The position numbers and the translations under genes were made by a program. The notes under the pieces are model-generated. The model did no database searches. It worked only from the letters and a program-made list of their open reading frames with translations, and was not told where the DNA came from. From contig NC_057788.1 of assembly GCF_014905175.1 (NCBI RefSeq), positions 12,593,446-12,657,445 of the forward strand: a DNA stretch of 64,000 nt. The letters run 5' to 3'. Every line of letters starts with the position of its first letter. The stretch's first letter is position 1. Origin of the DNA: Aphidius gifuensis (taxonomy: Eukaryota > Arthropoda > Insecta > Hymenoptera > Braconidae). Below are positions 12,590-24,712 of this stretch, in pieces.

Positions 12590-14155
12590 CCAAGGTGCAC
12601 CCTAAGTGTTCCGTAGAATTTTTTATTTTTTTTCTTGTTGTTTGATTTGTTTTTTCATTTCATTGTAAAATCAATGACTATTTTTAGTGTTCCGTAAAAC
12701 ACTTATGTTTTCACTTTTCGTGTGACTTTTTGTTATTTCGCGATAAAAAAAAAAGTTATGAATCGAATTGGCTTCTACGAAGGCCATTAGGTTCCATTTT
12801 TTTTCCCAAAAGCAATCGTCATATTTATTCTGAATTTTTGGCCCTTATCAGTTATGATAGTGACATTTTTCTACAAAGCCCAATTTCAAATATTGACGGA
12901 TCGGATCCAGCAATGATTCAATCAACGACGCTTAGTCTGTAGACTCTACGATATTTTTTTGAAATTTTTTAGTCGTTTATTTTCTTTTTATTAAACAAAA
13001 TGTAGTGTCAGAATTTGTTTTTGGAAGATAATTTTCGAACCGCCGAACCGAATTAGTTGATGTTAAATGAAATTTATGTTTTTTTTTTTTTCCAAAAGCA
13101 ATCATCATATTTATTTTCAATTTTTAGGCCTTATCAGATGTGATAGTGCCATTTTTCGACAGGGCCCAATTTCAAATATTGACGGATCGGATCCGGCAAT
13201 GATTCAATCGACGACGCTTCATCTGTAGACTCTACGATATTTTTTTGAAATTTTTTAGTCGTTTATTTTTTTTTTTATTAAACAAAATATAGTGTCAGAA
13301 TTTGTTTTTGCAAGATATTTTTTGAACCACCGAACCGAATTAGTTGATGTTAAATGAAATTTATGTTTTTCTTTTTCCCAAAAGCAATCATTATATTTAT
13401 TTTCAATTTTTGGCCCTTATGAGCTGTGATAGTGCCATTTTTCTACAGGGCCCAATTTCAAATATTGACGGATCGGATCCGGCAATGATTCAATCGACGA
13501 CGCTTCATCTGTAGACTCTACGATATTTTTTTAAAATTTTTTGGTCGTTTATTTTTATTTTTATTAAACAAAATGTAGTGTCAGAATTTGTTTTTGCAAG
13601 ATATTTTTTGAACCTTTTTTATTATTTTTTTTTTTTATTTAATTTAATTCTCCCATTTTTCGATAGGGCCCAATTTCAAATATTGACAGATCCATTCCGG
13701 CAATGTTTAAATCGATGACGCTTCATCTGTAGACTTTACGTTATTTTTTTGAAATTTTCGGTCGTTTATTTTTTTTTTCATTAAACAACAGAAATAAACA
13801 ACATTAAAAAATAAAACAAAACAGAAAAAATAGTCATTGATTTTACAATAAAATGAAAAAACAAATCAAACAACAAGAAAAAAAATAAAAATTCTACGGA
13901 ACACTTAGGGTGCACCTTGAATCAATGCCGGATCCGATCCGTCAATATTTGAAATTGGCCCTGTAGAAAAATGGCACTATCACAACTGATAAGGGCCAAA
14001 AATTGAAAATAAATATGATGATTGCTTTCGGGAAAAAAAATGGAACCTAATGGGCTTCGTAGAAGCCAATTCGATTCATAACTTTTATTTTTATCGCGAA
14101 ATAACAAAAAGTCACAGGAAAAGTGAAAACATAAGTGTCCTACGGAACACTAAAT
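12590..14155. mobile_element. Composite fold-back element with internal 286-bp tandem repeat
   Basis: The arms at about 12683-12890 and 13940-14154 are inverted copies, both starting at a TAGTGTTCCGT/TAC motif. A further inverted pair is 12598-12682 versus 13837-13919. Between them a unit recurs with CTGTAGACT at 12937, 13223, 13509 and 13727 (286, 286 and 218 bp spacing), each with a GACGGATCGGATCC block. A partial copy lies at 10660-10960. No transposase ORF is seen. Confidence 0.75.
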
Positions 14156-14275
14156 ATGAATTTGTCAAATAAACAAATAAAACCCAAGATAGTGGTTATT
14201 TAAGTGCTTGACATAATACGACAGCAACATCATAATCACAGCACCAAACAACAATGAATAATATGTGGATAAAAT

Positions 14276-14473
14276 TTGGTACTACGTGAACGTAAAGATA
14301 GTAAAGATCGTATTTTAGATTGTATAGGATTTGGAGAGACAATTAATGACACTGAAATATTATTCAAAACATCTGATAAATGTACTGGTAATCCTAAATC
14401 AGTAAAATTTAAAATAGGACCAGGTGCTATACCAATGTCTGGTAATTTTCATGAGACTTGTACTGGTAGTTAA
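14276..14473 (+). other. Short unrecognised coding-like ORF
   Basis: A 65-codon stretch with low-bias composition contains several Cys and Gly residues (ILDCIGFGE, DKCTGNPK, HETCTGS). A related reading follows at about 14535-14610 (DSGYSSACACYDRACHHR), suggesting a cysteine-rich secreted protein fragment. Stops and frame changes separate the pieces, so if coding it is decayed. No family is recognised. Confidence 0.3.
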
Positions 14474-14619
14474 TAATATTTTAAATCAAATAATGAGTAT
14501 TTAAAATGAATCTGTCCGAAAATCAAATAATATACACAAGATAGTGGTTATTCAAGTGCTTGTGCTTGTTATGATCGTGCTTGTCATCATCGAAATAAAT
14601 TCAATCTTGAATGAATTTG

Positions 14620-15020
14620 TTAAGGACAAAAAAATGGAACAGATAATTAAATATTGAATCATTCAATGGAACAACTACAACAGGAGTAAATAATAATATT
14701 TAATAATAAAAAATATATGATGTACCAAAAGGAAATCAAAATAACAACAACAATATTGATCATACATAAACAATAGCAATCATAATAGAACAAATACACG
14801 GTGGTGGTGGTGGCGGCGATGATGCACCATCATATGTTTGTGGTTAATTCGCTCATAAAAAAGAATGTTGAAAAAATCGATCAATATTTGACATTAAATT
14901 TTTTTAACATCAAATAGTTCGTTTTGTTTTTTATTTAAATATTGAGGAGATAGCTACTAAATTGAAATCAAATTTATTTCCATCATAATTTGTATTAATT
15001 TTATTTATATTTTTTAGGCT
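14620..15020. other. Non-coding stretch
   Basis: Nothing is recognised. There is a short GGT/GGC microsatellite near 14803-14820. A possible splice acceptor (poly-T followed by AG) sits at about 15017, just ahead of the J-domain reading frame. Confidence 0.4.
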
Positions 15021-15025
15021 GTAAC

Positions 15026-15196
15026 ATGTCAGATTACGAGGCTGAAATTGACTCAATATTCAATAATATTGGAAGCTTAAGTCATCTAAAGTTGATATAT
15101 CGGGAAAATATTAAAAGATATCATCCCCGACAAAAGTCCTGAAGATAAAAGAGCAACTGAAAAAAACTCAGTATTTCATGAATATATATACATAAA
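15026..15196 (+). pseudogene. DnaJ (J-domain) fragment, frameshifted at the HPD motif
   Basis: An ATG at 15026 opens a frame reading MSDYEAEIDSIFNN and then a helix-II-like LKLIYRENIKRYHP. Immediately after His-Pro the frame breaks. In the adjacent frame the text continues as DKSPEDKRATEKN. Together these match the J-domain, where His-Pro-Asp activates Hsp70. The run of four C residues at about 15125 is where the frame shifts, consistent with a one-base insertion. A poly-T plus AG just upstream of the ATG could be a splice acceptor, so it may be an exon relic rather than a processed copy. It could also be a sequencing error in a live gene. Confidence 0.5.
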
Positions 15197-15613
15197 ATAA
15201 AAAGTATACATAAAATAGTAATAGAAGTGTTCGGCTGACTAGTTGTTCAATAAATAAATATTTATATAAAATTATATTCTAAGTTAAGTTTTTAAATTAG
15301 AATTTCATTTACATAGAACCTTAATATTATAACTAATCAATAAATTCAAAAATTTCTATCATAATTGTTAATGACTGAATGAACATAATAGTTACAGTTT
15401 TTACCTTATTATTTTTTTTTCCTTTATATTTCATGATTCAACATTAACTTACGTTCAAATTTTTGGATTTTGTTTTTTTTTGTTGCAACTTCTTTTAACT
15501 TATTTCGGCGCATTTTATTCATACTCAATTTTCAAACATGTAATTTATCGGAATAAAATAAAATAAAATAAATAAATAAAATTAAAGAAAAAAAAAAACC
15601 ATTTTACACTTAC

Positions 15614-15782
15614 TTGATATTTCAATGATTTTTCCAATGTATTCGGTTGCATCTGTCATCCACATAAATTTAACTTTATCACCGACATTGAATTTTCCAG
15701 TTAAAGAAAGAACAATTTCATGGTGTTCAATAATATATAAACATGTATCTTCTCCCTCAACCAGATAATACGGTTTTGTCAT
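15614..15782 (-). CDS. Possible first coding exon of an unrecognised insect gene
   Basis: The reading frame starts MTKPYYLVEGEDTCLYII and runs through a segment FNVGDKVKFMWMTDATEY to a consensus splice donor (CAA|GTAAGT) at 15613. The composition and beta-rich alternation resemble the short N-terminal barrel-like segment that opens many uncharacterised insect proteins (some with a BEN domain), but this is pattern memory, not proof. No matching downstream exon could be identified on the minus strand before the LINE relic at 17-19 kb. An isolated exon fragment is equally possible. Confidence 0.4.
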
Positions 15783-15839
15783 TTTGATTGTATTTATTAG
15801 CAATGAATAAAAATTTTAAAACATTACAGACTGTTGCTA

Positions 15840-16985
15840 AGGTGAATAATAAACTATTAATCAAGCTCAGGTAGTTGGTAACGATATTATTATACTTTTG
15901 TTTTAATTTTACATTCATTTATTTTCTGATGTTATGATTTTGTTATGTATTTTTTTTGTTTATTAAAAAAAAAAAAAAAGAATTATATTCTTTCAAATTA
16001 GATTTAGTTTCATAAAAAAAAATTTTCAACATATGGTATAGATGAACTTTTCAGTAAGAAAAAAAATCAACCGTATGGTTTTTTGCATTAAATTTTTTTT
16101 AACAAAGTCTAATATACCTAACTTATTTCTATATTTATTTTCATTTAGAAATACTGTGATTAATATCGTTAATTTATTATATTCTAGCAAAGTCAAATAT
16201 ACCTAACGAATTTCTATATTTATTTTTAATTCAGAAATACTGTGATTAATATTGTTAATTTATTATATTCTTTCATGTGAAATTGAAGAAGAGTTTAAAT
16301 ACTTACATATTAATATACAAAATTATTATTAAAATTATTATTACCTCTTTTCATTGATTTTCTGATTTCATTCTATTATGATTATCTAACGCAAAAAAAG
16401 TATTTGTACATTCTGTCAGATGTATCAACAATATATAGTAAATATAATTATTAATTTGAACAGTTCATTTTTTATACAATCCAAGAAATTAGATAGTATT
16501 TTGAATGTAAAAATGTAATATCATAATTCCAATAAAGAAAATAAAAAAGTACGTATTTCATGCCGGCGATCAATTCTATTTCATTTTTTTAACCCTTTTT
16601 ATTTATTTACAATTTTATTTGGCTATATAACTTTTTGTGAATTAATATTACAAATAATTAATTGATAAAAAATTCAATTATTTCTATTTAAATGAGTTTT
16701 TGCTTATTGGAATTGTTATTCGTAAGTAAAACAACTAAACGATTGCATAAAATTATAAATGTTTTCATCTCATTTTCTGACAAATCATCATATCAATGAT
16801 CATGTTGTCCATTTATCTCTAATGAGTAATAAACATCAACTAATTTCATTGATCTGTCGACAGAGTGTCTGTTACGAATGTCCAAATAAATAAAAGCCCA
16901 AAAAGAAAAAAAAACGTTCTAATTGAGCTGTTGCTGCTGGAATTTTTCATAACCTCAGTGCAAGACTAGAAAGTTTCAGATATGA
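15840..16985. other. AT-rich stretch, no gene seen
   Basis: No ORF or RNA gene is recognised. A duplicated block occurs: about 16105-16185 and 16190-16275 share TATACCTAA, TTTCTATATTTATTTT and AATACTGTGATTAATAT, forming an imperfect 85-bp direct repeat. Confidence 0.5.
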
Positions 16986-16988
16986 ATA

Positions 16989-19150
16989 TTAAGCAACATT
17001 CCAGAAAGCTGTTGGTGACTTATAATTTTTGTTTTTTAGGATTCCAAAAATACCAACATTATGTAAATAATTATTTATCTCGAGCCTATCAACAAGATCA
17101 TTTAATGTCATAATTCTTTCTTCAATATTCTGGTTAGGTTTTTCTAATTTTTTTTTTTTTTCTCGATCACTTGTTACTTTTATCTTAAAAAAAATCATCA
17201 AAGTCTTTATTAGAATTTATTATTCAATTTTCCATTCGTTTTCTTCGATTCAAACTTATATTTGATGTTATTTGTCGACAAGCATCTTCATAAAAAAAAT
17301 CGATTTACTTTTTGCTCCACCTTAATCAGTAGTCAATGCCTTATTTATTATAAATTTAATGTCCTTATGACCATTATAATTGTTGTTATTTTCATCTAAA
17401 GGATGAGAACGTTCAAAATCATTATTGATACAAGTACAAACATTATTTACTTCAACTTACTCAATTCAGTTAGCATTGCCAATGCATTGTTGTTGATGGA
17501 ATCTTCAGCTCCGAGCTGTTGCTCCGAGGAAGTTAGAATTTTTCTTAGACTTGTTGTTATTTTTGACAAGTAAGATTTCACGAGTAACGTCCACAATAAT
17601 AACCATCATATTTTAATCAGTCAGAATAGGATCGTAATCATCCTATTTTACCAAAGCTGGTGCTTGAGAAACTATACATGTGGCACAAGATACAAGTATG
17701 AGATCCAGAAGCTTACCGTAAGAATTAAGGACTGAATTGAGCTGTTGTAGATTGAATGCATTTATAAACATTGAGATAGTAGAATATATTTCGATTCTTG
17801 AAAAGGGTAATGTTAAGTTGTAATCAGGAAGTATGAAATCACCAACAATAATGAAGTCACTATTATATTTAGCTAGATGTTCATAAAGCAGCTTGATATA
17901 TTTCGTGAATATAGCACCTTTACTATTGAATATATAGAGGAAATGTAGGTTACAATAATACGATAAAGTATGCCATAATAGTCTAAGTAAATACCAAGTG
18001 TAACAATTTCTATATCATTTATGCACTCGGTAAATTACTTAAATGAACGTTACTTAATTTATTTAATCTTATCGCACAAAGCAGGATCAAGCCAGGATTC
18101 TAAAATGATAAAAATATCATAATCAAGTGTTAGTGAATTGACGTATGCGTCGGTGAATTTGTTTTAAAGCTCCTGGCATTTTAATAATGAATAGTGAACG
18201 ATGAATCAGTAAGTTCCAAATAATCAAGAGTAGAATTAGAGAGCTGCGTTGAGCTAAAAAAAAAGAGATAAATTAACAGAAGAGTGAAGATGAAAGAGAG
18301 TTGACAGAAATAGTATTAGACAGAGTAGATATTTTTTTATAATATTATTATTTTATATAATATATTATATTATATGATGTTACGCTGTTAGCTGAATGTC
18401 GTTTATTCTTCTGAATGCTCTATTTATGAAACTGAATCTTGCATTGTTGACACCATCTCGATCCAGCTGTGTTAAGAGCTGACGTCTTTGGGCAAGTTGG
18501 GCAGTCCTGTGAAATAACCACCTTGCTTAATCACTTTATCAGTCATTTCCACTTCCTAATTCCATAAATCTATGCACAAACACATCTTTATAAAATATGC
18601 TATCAAATTTTACCTTGGTCTTTCTGAGCTTTGTTAGAGTGCCAGAATAAAGGTAAATAAGTCACTTTAAAAGAACCAATATTTGTGTGAGAATTTAAAA
18701 AAAACTCAAGAAGCTGTTCAAATTTACCTCGGTAACTCTCTACTCGTTGTTTATTGTTTCAATTGTTGTCCAGGTCCTCAGGAATACCAAAAATAATGAC
18801 ATTTGGCAAACGTTTCAATGATTGTTTACTGTTAATTATTTCATCACTAAGTTGAGTGATATTTGATGTATTATCAGCTATTTGGGCTGAATTTTCAGTC
18901 ATTTTTTTCGTATTGTTGGCTATTGTTGTGTTTAATGATAGTATGTTACGGTTGACTGATTGTAATTAGCATCAATAGATGCAAACTTCTTATTCACTGT
19001 GATTGGAAAAGATTGAAGTGTCTCATTCAATTGTTGCTGTTTGTCGTTTCAATAAACCTTCGATTTGATCCAGAATAACCTCGCCAACTGGTGGATTGAT
19101 ACCTGAATTGACAGGTGTAATATTTTCACGTGGACGCCCAAGGGGACGTT
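16989..19150 (-). pseudogene. Decayed non-LTR (LINE) retrotransposon fragments
   Basis: On the minus strand, about 17826-17890 reads KYNSDFIIVGDFILPDY, which resembles the catalytic GDFN segment of the APE-type endonuclease of LINEs (Asn is replaced by Ile here). About 18776-18850 reads KRLPNVIIFGIPEDLDNN and 17020-17150 reads RLEINNYLHNVGIFGILK; both look like the coiled-coil-to-RRM transition of LINE ORF1 proteins. The pieces are separated by stops and frame changes, and ORF1-like text occurs twice, so at least two truncated copies or a duplication are present. No reverse transcriptase motif was found. Confidence 0.5.
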
Positions 19151-19539
19151 TATACACAAGCTAACCGAAGTAGTTGAACCTGTCAGTAGGGTACGAAATT
19201 CACAGTAGGAGAAAATTCACAGTGGTGCAAAATTGCTAGTTAAACTATGAATGAAAAAAATGCAATAAATGGCTCTGCGAGAATTTGAAAAAACACTCAG
19301 AACGGAATTCCTCAGTTTAATTGTAAAATATGTACAGTTACATAAGCAATTGATTTGAACACCTTGCATTTTTTTATTAATTAATCAACAATTAATTAAG
19401 ATTGCATAAACCATTGATTGGAGATGCACCCTTTCTCTTAGAATGATTCATGAATAATAATCATCCTGAATACCCTTATTTTTTTTCTGAACCCTTGTTT
19501 TGAGAATCATGCCTTTATCAATAATTTATAAATGATAAT

Positions 19540-19945
19540 AATCATATAAACCCTGGTTATATAAGACCCTGCTCATATTAATAAATATTGAACAATAATT
19601 ACAGTATAAACCCTTTGTCTAGAAGATCTTGGATAGATTTATAATTTATTAACAATAATAATAAGCTAAGCCGATAGTTTTAAGATCCCTGCTTATATTA
19701 TCAATTTATGAATAATAATTACAGAAACCCTAGTTCCGAAAAACCCTGCTCATATTATTAAATATTAAACAATAATTACAATATAAACCCTTAGTTGAGA
19801 AGACCCTGGATGGATTGATAATTTCTTTACAAAAATAATAAGAAAAGCCCTTAGTTTTGAAAAACCCTGCTTATATTAATGAATATTGAATTATCACAAC
19901 ATAAACCCTTAGTTTGAAGACTCCGGATATATTTGTAATTCATTT
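19540..19945. repeat. Degenerate tandem repeat, ~70-80 bp period
   Basis: Units alternate AAACCCTNAGTT, AGACCCTG and ATATTAATAAATATTGAA blocks, repeated about five times with substitutions and indels. No coding content is seen. Confidence 0.65.
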
Positions 19946-20538
19946 TCAATTATTTAAAGCAAATAATAAAAACCTGTAGCTACCAAACAATGGTTCAATT
20001 TTAAGCACAGGGTCTGAAAGAGTAAAACATACATTTTTTTCTTATAAAAAACAAAATAACATTTGAATATTGTAGCTACAACTAATTAAGTAATTGAAAA
20101 TTAAAAAAAAAAACAGTATATGATTTTTTCGACAAGTGAAGAGTTTTTTAATAAACCTTTTTCTTTGATGCGGAATAATTTTTTCACTGGTGTTTTTTAA
20201 TTTCTTGATTTTCTGATTTTTGGTAGTCATTTTTTTTATTTTAATAATTGAAAATTCTTTATCCTATTATAAAAAGAAGAAAAGAAACGGCGGTTCTTTC
20301 TTCTGTGATTGGTTGTTCGTTTCCCTAGATTAATATTCTTTTTTTCTCTCTCTTTATTTTAATAAATAAAATAAATATATTATTCTGTTTCTTCGTCTGT
20401 TTTTTCTAAATTTTTTTTTTTTTTTGTTAATTTTATAATATTGTGGTTGGCAACGGTTGCTGTAGGGTCAAACATTCTATTTTCGTTTTTTTAATAATAA
20501 AATAAAGTTATTATCCTGTTTTTTCGTCTTTTTTTAGG

Positions 20539-21203
20539 TGCGTAAACTAACCATGCATAAGTTCTAGAAACATTTTCTAGGACACTCATTAGAAGGTCTT
20601 AATTTGTACTATTTTGTACCGTAAATGTTTTAATTTGTAACTCAAAATTAAAAGGTGGAAAGAGGGTTAAAAATCTACTTTTTTTTTTATGAATGTGGGG
20701 GGGGGGAGGAGGGAAATTACTACAAACGCATAATAATTTGTACCTAAAAAATAACAACGAAAGAAAAAACTATTTAATCCGAAATGTTAATTGGCAATTG
20801 CATATCTGCTTTAGTAATCAACATATTTTGATTTTTTTCCAAAGTAAAGAGTGAGTTGTACTATTAAATTGAAAGTAAAAAAAAATTATTTAAAAATAAT
20901 TATTTTTGGAAGCAGTATAGAAACACTTTGGAGGAAATATTTTTTTTTTGTTGTTATTTTTGAGGTACAAATTTCGGGCTTGGTGGTACAAATTAGTACG
21001 AATTATTTTGTGTTTCCATTAATTTTTTTTTCCGCCTAAGCCATCTAAAAAAAAGTAGATTTTTAACCCTTCCTCCACTATTTAATTTTGAGATAAAAAT
21101 TAAAACAATTACAGTACAAAATAGTACCAATTGAGACGCTTCGGAGAAGTATCCTAGAAAATTTTTTTAGGACTTATGCAGGCTAGGTTCACGCACTCCT
21201 GTC
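20539..21203. mobile_element. TIR/fold-back element, ~665 bp
   Basis: The left arm starts GTGCGTAAACTAACCATGCA at 20538 and the right arm ends with the inverted equivalent (GGTTCACGCAC) near 21200. The arms extend about 150 bp inwards to a shared AAAATCTACTTTTTTTTT segment. The middle carries no ORF of note. It is a MITE-like non-autonomous element. Flanking blocks at 19970-20030 and 21285-21345 are similar to one another (CCTGTAG...AACAATG...AGGGTCT), suggesting that a larger duplicated unit surrounds it. Confidence 0.7.
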
Positions 21204-21657
21204 TTTTTTTTTTTTTTTTTTCAAACTTAAAGAGGCAGAGAGTCTCACTAGTCATGTTAACTAGTAAATCAAAAAGAAAAAAAAAAAATAACACCTGTAG
21301 TTATCGAACAATGTTAATTTCAATCGCAGGGTCTTAAAGAACATAAAGGGTCTTCATGCGAGAAAAAGTCGATTCGCTTATCTTCGGCGTAAAAACTCAA
21401 CTTTTTCGTAGTCTGACCAGTCCCAAAGTATAAGAGGAAAACATTCGTTGTCAGCCGCTTCCATGCGTAGATAGTCCATTGTGAAGTTTGAAGTTCTTGT
21501 GAAAAAAAAAAGAAATAAAGTAAAAAGATAATAATTACGAGATATAAATTTAATTGAACATTTTTTGATTTTGAAAAAAGTTCAAAAACAAATTTTATTT
21601 TAAATATTAAAAGAAAAAATAAATTGAAAAAAAGTGTCTGAAAATAGCAATAAAGTG

Positions 21658-21862
21658 ATGAAGAAATATAAAGATAAAGTTTCTCATTCAATTAAAGAAT
21701 ATAACGAATGGTTCAAACAGTTACCAATTGCCAAACATTCATACAACACACATGATTGTTTGACAGTTGCTTCGTCGAAAAAAAAATTAAAAAAGAATTG
21801 CACTACACTTTATTTAAAAAACGGTGCAAATGCCGTAGTTCATCGAAGTCTGGCAATCATCG
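21658..21862 (+). CDS. Coding-like exon of unknown gene
   Basis: From the ATG at 21658 the frame reads MKKYKDKVSHSIKEYNEWFK and onward through LYLKNGANAVVHRSLAII to a good splice donor (ATCG|GTAAGT) at 21863. Basic and polar composition without low complexity suggests real coding history. The protein is not recognised. A separate coding-like exon at 23641-23769 on the same strand could belong to the same gene, with the 80-bp array at 22.3-23.5 kb then lying in an intron. Confidence 0.35.
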
Positions 21863-22269
21863 GTAAGTTTACTAATTTTTTTTTTCTTTGTGTTAAAGAT
21901 TTTTTTGTATTTTTTTTTTTTACTAAGATATATTCGAAACAAAAATGCATGCTCGGTTAATAATATATTATATCTATTTTCTTACTCTGACCCCGACAAA
22001 GAATCCCATCAAACGCCAGACAAGCAATAACAAAAGAAAAAATAAATGTATCCTTTTACTTTTCATATTCATTTCCATTTCGATGAATAAAGCCGACTGG
22101 TGATTATATTTTTTGTTTTTGAACATTTCTTTTTTTTTTTTTTGCATTGAATGAAATAAATAGTAAAAGAAAAATAAATATATTTTCGTTAACGAGGATA
22201 ATATCATAAACTGGTGTTTCTTTTTTTTTTTTTTCTTTTCCTTCTCACGAAATTTTTAGATTTTAACTA

Positions 22270-23530
22270 CAGGCTCGGATCAACGAATTTTTCAGACATA
22301 GAAGGGGCGGTAAATTTTATTCTATGACGCTAAAATGTATCAAAAACACCAACGGTCAACCGGAAAAATTGATTCGCATTTATTTCACGACTAATTGCAA
22401 TTATGTTGCAATAAATTAGTTTTTGTTGTAATAATTGGTCAAGCCCACCTCAAAATCCATTCCCTCAGAGGAAAAACCAATTATGTGCGATTCGTTGATT
22501 GTAATGATTAGTTTCCTGACTAAAAACCGAATCCCAATTTATTATGACCTGATCTCTGGTCAAAATTAATTCTCATTTATTTTATGACCAATTATGTTAC
22601 GATAAATAAGTTTTTATTGTAATAATTAGTCAGCCCACCATAAACATTGATTCTTATTTATTTTGTGACTAATGATGTTACGATCAATTGGTTTTTATTG
22701 TAATAATTAGTCAGCCTACCGGAAAAATTGATGCCTATGTATTTCATGACTGATTATGTTACGATAAATTAATTTTTATTGTATTAATTAGTCAGCCCAC
22801 CCCAAATATTGATTCCCATTTATTTTACGACTGAATATGTGCGATCCGTTGATTATAATAATTAGTCGAGCCCACCCAAAATATTAATTCCTATTTATTT
22901 TACGACTAATTATGTGCGATCCGTTGATTGTAATAATGAGTCAAGCCCACCCAAAATATTGATTACCATTCATTTTGCGACTAATTATGATACGATAAAT
23001 TAATTTTTATTATAATAATTAGTCAACCCACCAGAAAATTTGATTCCCATTTATTTTGTGACTAATTATGTTACTAGAAATGAATTTTTATTGCAATAAT
23101 TAGTCAAGCCCACCCAAATTACTGATTTCCATTTATTTTCTGACTAATTATGTTACGATGAATTTGTTTTGTGGTAATAATTAGTTAAGCCTACCCAAAA
23201 TATTGATCTTTTTTTATTCTATGACTAATTATGTTACGATAAATTAGTTTTTATTGTAATAGTTAGTCAAGCCCACCCAAAATATTGATTCCCATTCATC
23301 TTGCGACTGATTATGTTACGATTAAATAATTTCTATTGTAATAATAAGTTAAGCCTACCAAAAATGTTGATTTCATTTTAGAAATTACTAATTATGTTAC
23401 GGTCAATCAAATTTTACTGTAATAATCAGTGGGTCCTTTTCCAATATTGATTCCCATTCGATGAATACTAATTATGTTATGATAAATTGAATTTTACGCT
23501 AATAATTAGTGAGGCTCACTAATGTTATTA
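22270..23530. repeat. Tandem array, ~80 bp period, about 15 units
   Basis: The blocks AATAATTAGTCA, GCCCACC, ATTGATTCCCATTTATTTT and ACTAATTATGTTACGAT recur about every 80 bp (for example 22631, 22712, 22792). The array begins next to a CGGATCAACGAATTTTTCAG block that also occurs at about 47093, so the array edge may be a TE boundary. Confidence 0.85.
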
Positions 23531-23640
23531 ACAAGTCTTGTCGGAGGATATAAGATAAACAACTACTAAATTACTTGGGTATGTTATTATTATAATTATT
23601 ACTTTTTGTAACCAAAAATAAATAAATGACGATTTTACAG

Positions 23641-24353
23641 TGAAATTTTATCAGGTATAAAAGTTGACAATACAAAAAGACCAGCAGAACGATTTTCCCA
23701 TGATACTATGCCATATTCAAGATCATCAAAAATTCAAGAATTAGCAAGAAAAAGTATAAACAAAGAGTATGTTCTAATTTATTACATTTTACATTATTAT
23801 TGGTGAAATATATATAATTTAATTTTGTTTATTTCAAATATTTCAATTACAAGTATTGCCACCGCCAAGCAATATTATATTACAATCTGGACAAGTAACA
23901 CAAGTATTAAAATTGTGCAATGTATTAAATGAATCTACATGAGTCCACAAACAACAAATGATCACGAAAAACATTTAATTAATTACCTTAAATAGAATAC
24001 GTCAATTAAATTGGGTATTATGTCATAAGTTGAGAAAAAAAAGGTGGCAGAAGAGTATTTACATTACCAGAAATAACTCTATCTTAAATAGCATTAACAT
24101 GTATGTGTGATCTTTTAGTAACACATCCATATTTTTTTTTAATTATTCAACAAATATTGCTAATTTTTTGGTACCATTTTTAGACAATAAATGTCGATCA
24201 GTTCGTGAACTAGTATTTAATTGTACTGAATTATTACTTGTTATTGTTCGTAAATTAAATCAATATATTAAATTACGTGGTCACTCAAGTTATACTGAAC
24301 TCGTTGAAGTATTATCACTATCTCAACAAGCTAGACATAAATTTCGAAATTAA
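23641..24353 (+). pseudogene. Broken coding-like fragments of an unrecognised gene
   Basis: A stretch after a TTTTACAG acceptor (23641-23769) reads GIKVDNTKRPAERFSHDTM and ends near a GTATGT donor. A second interrupted stretch at about 23855-24110 includes LPPPSNIILQSGQVTQVLKL. A third, 24168-24353, includes SVRELVFNCTELLLVIVRKL and LVEVLSLSQQARHKF. The helical, leucine-rich text looks like a conserved host protein, but frame changes and stops break it and I cannot name it. It ends exactly where a Polinton ATPase relic begins on the other strand. Confidence 0.4.
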
Positions 24354-24712
24354 GTATACGACATGTCAGTATTCACATGACCATTATCAATATGTTTTAA
24401 ATTCATTTCATCATGTCGAAAAAGTACAAGAAAGTTTGCATTATCACGTACTAAATGTTTTGGTATACGTGCATAAGTTTGAGAAAGATAAAAACAATCA
24501 ACATTTTGATGACGACCCATACAAAAAAAATTTTGTCAGATATTGTCTTGTTTTTCACACGTAACATCACCGAAAATCATGAACAAATTCGTATGAGCAG
24601 CTTGAGGTTTAATTACACTTCCATTTTCATTAAATGGACAATAACTGATACATTTCGTAGATTCAAGTAATTTTTCTAAAAACTGATATTTTGGTTGATT
24701 TAAAGATTTTGC
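24350..24712 (-). pseudogene. Polinton packaging-ATPase relic (second copy)
   Basis: The minus-strand translation parallels the ATPase at 34774-35352: LNQPKYQFLEKLLEST, NLFMIFGDVTCEKQ (the Walker B region, one acidic residue replaced by Gly), CMGRHQNVD, SQTYARIPKHLVRDN and GHVNTDMSYT. The reading crosses at least one frame change near 24540 and lacks the Walker A half. Both this copy and the 35 kb copy end at a TAA followed by TTTCG at the equivalent position. It is a truncated relic of a second Polinton, cut on one side at a host-like sequence and on the other at a Gypsy-type fragment. Confidence 0.8.
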
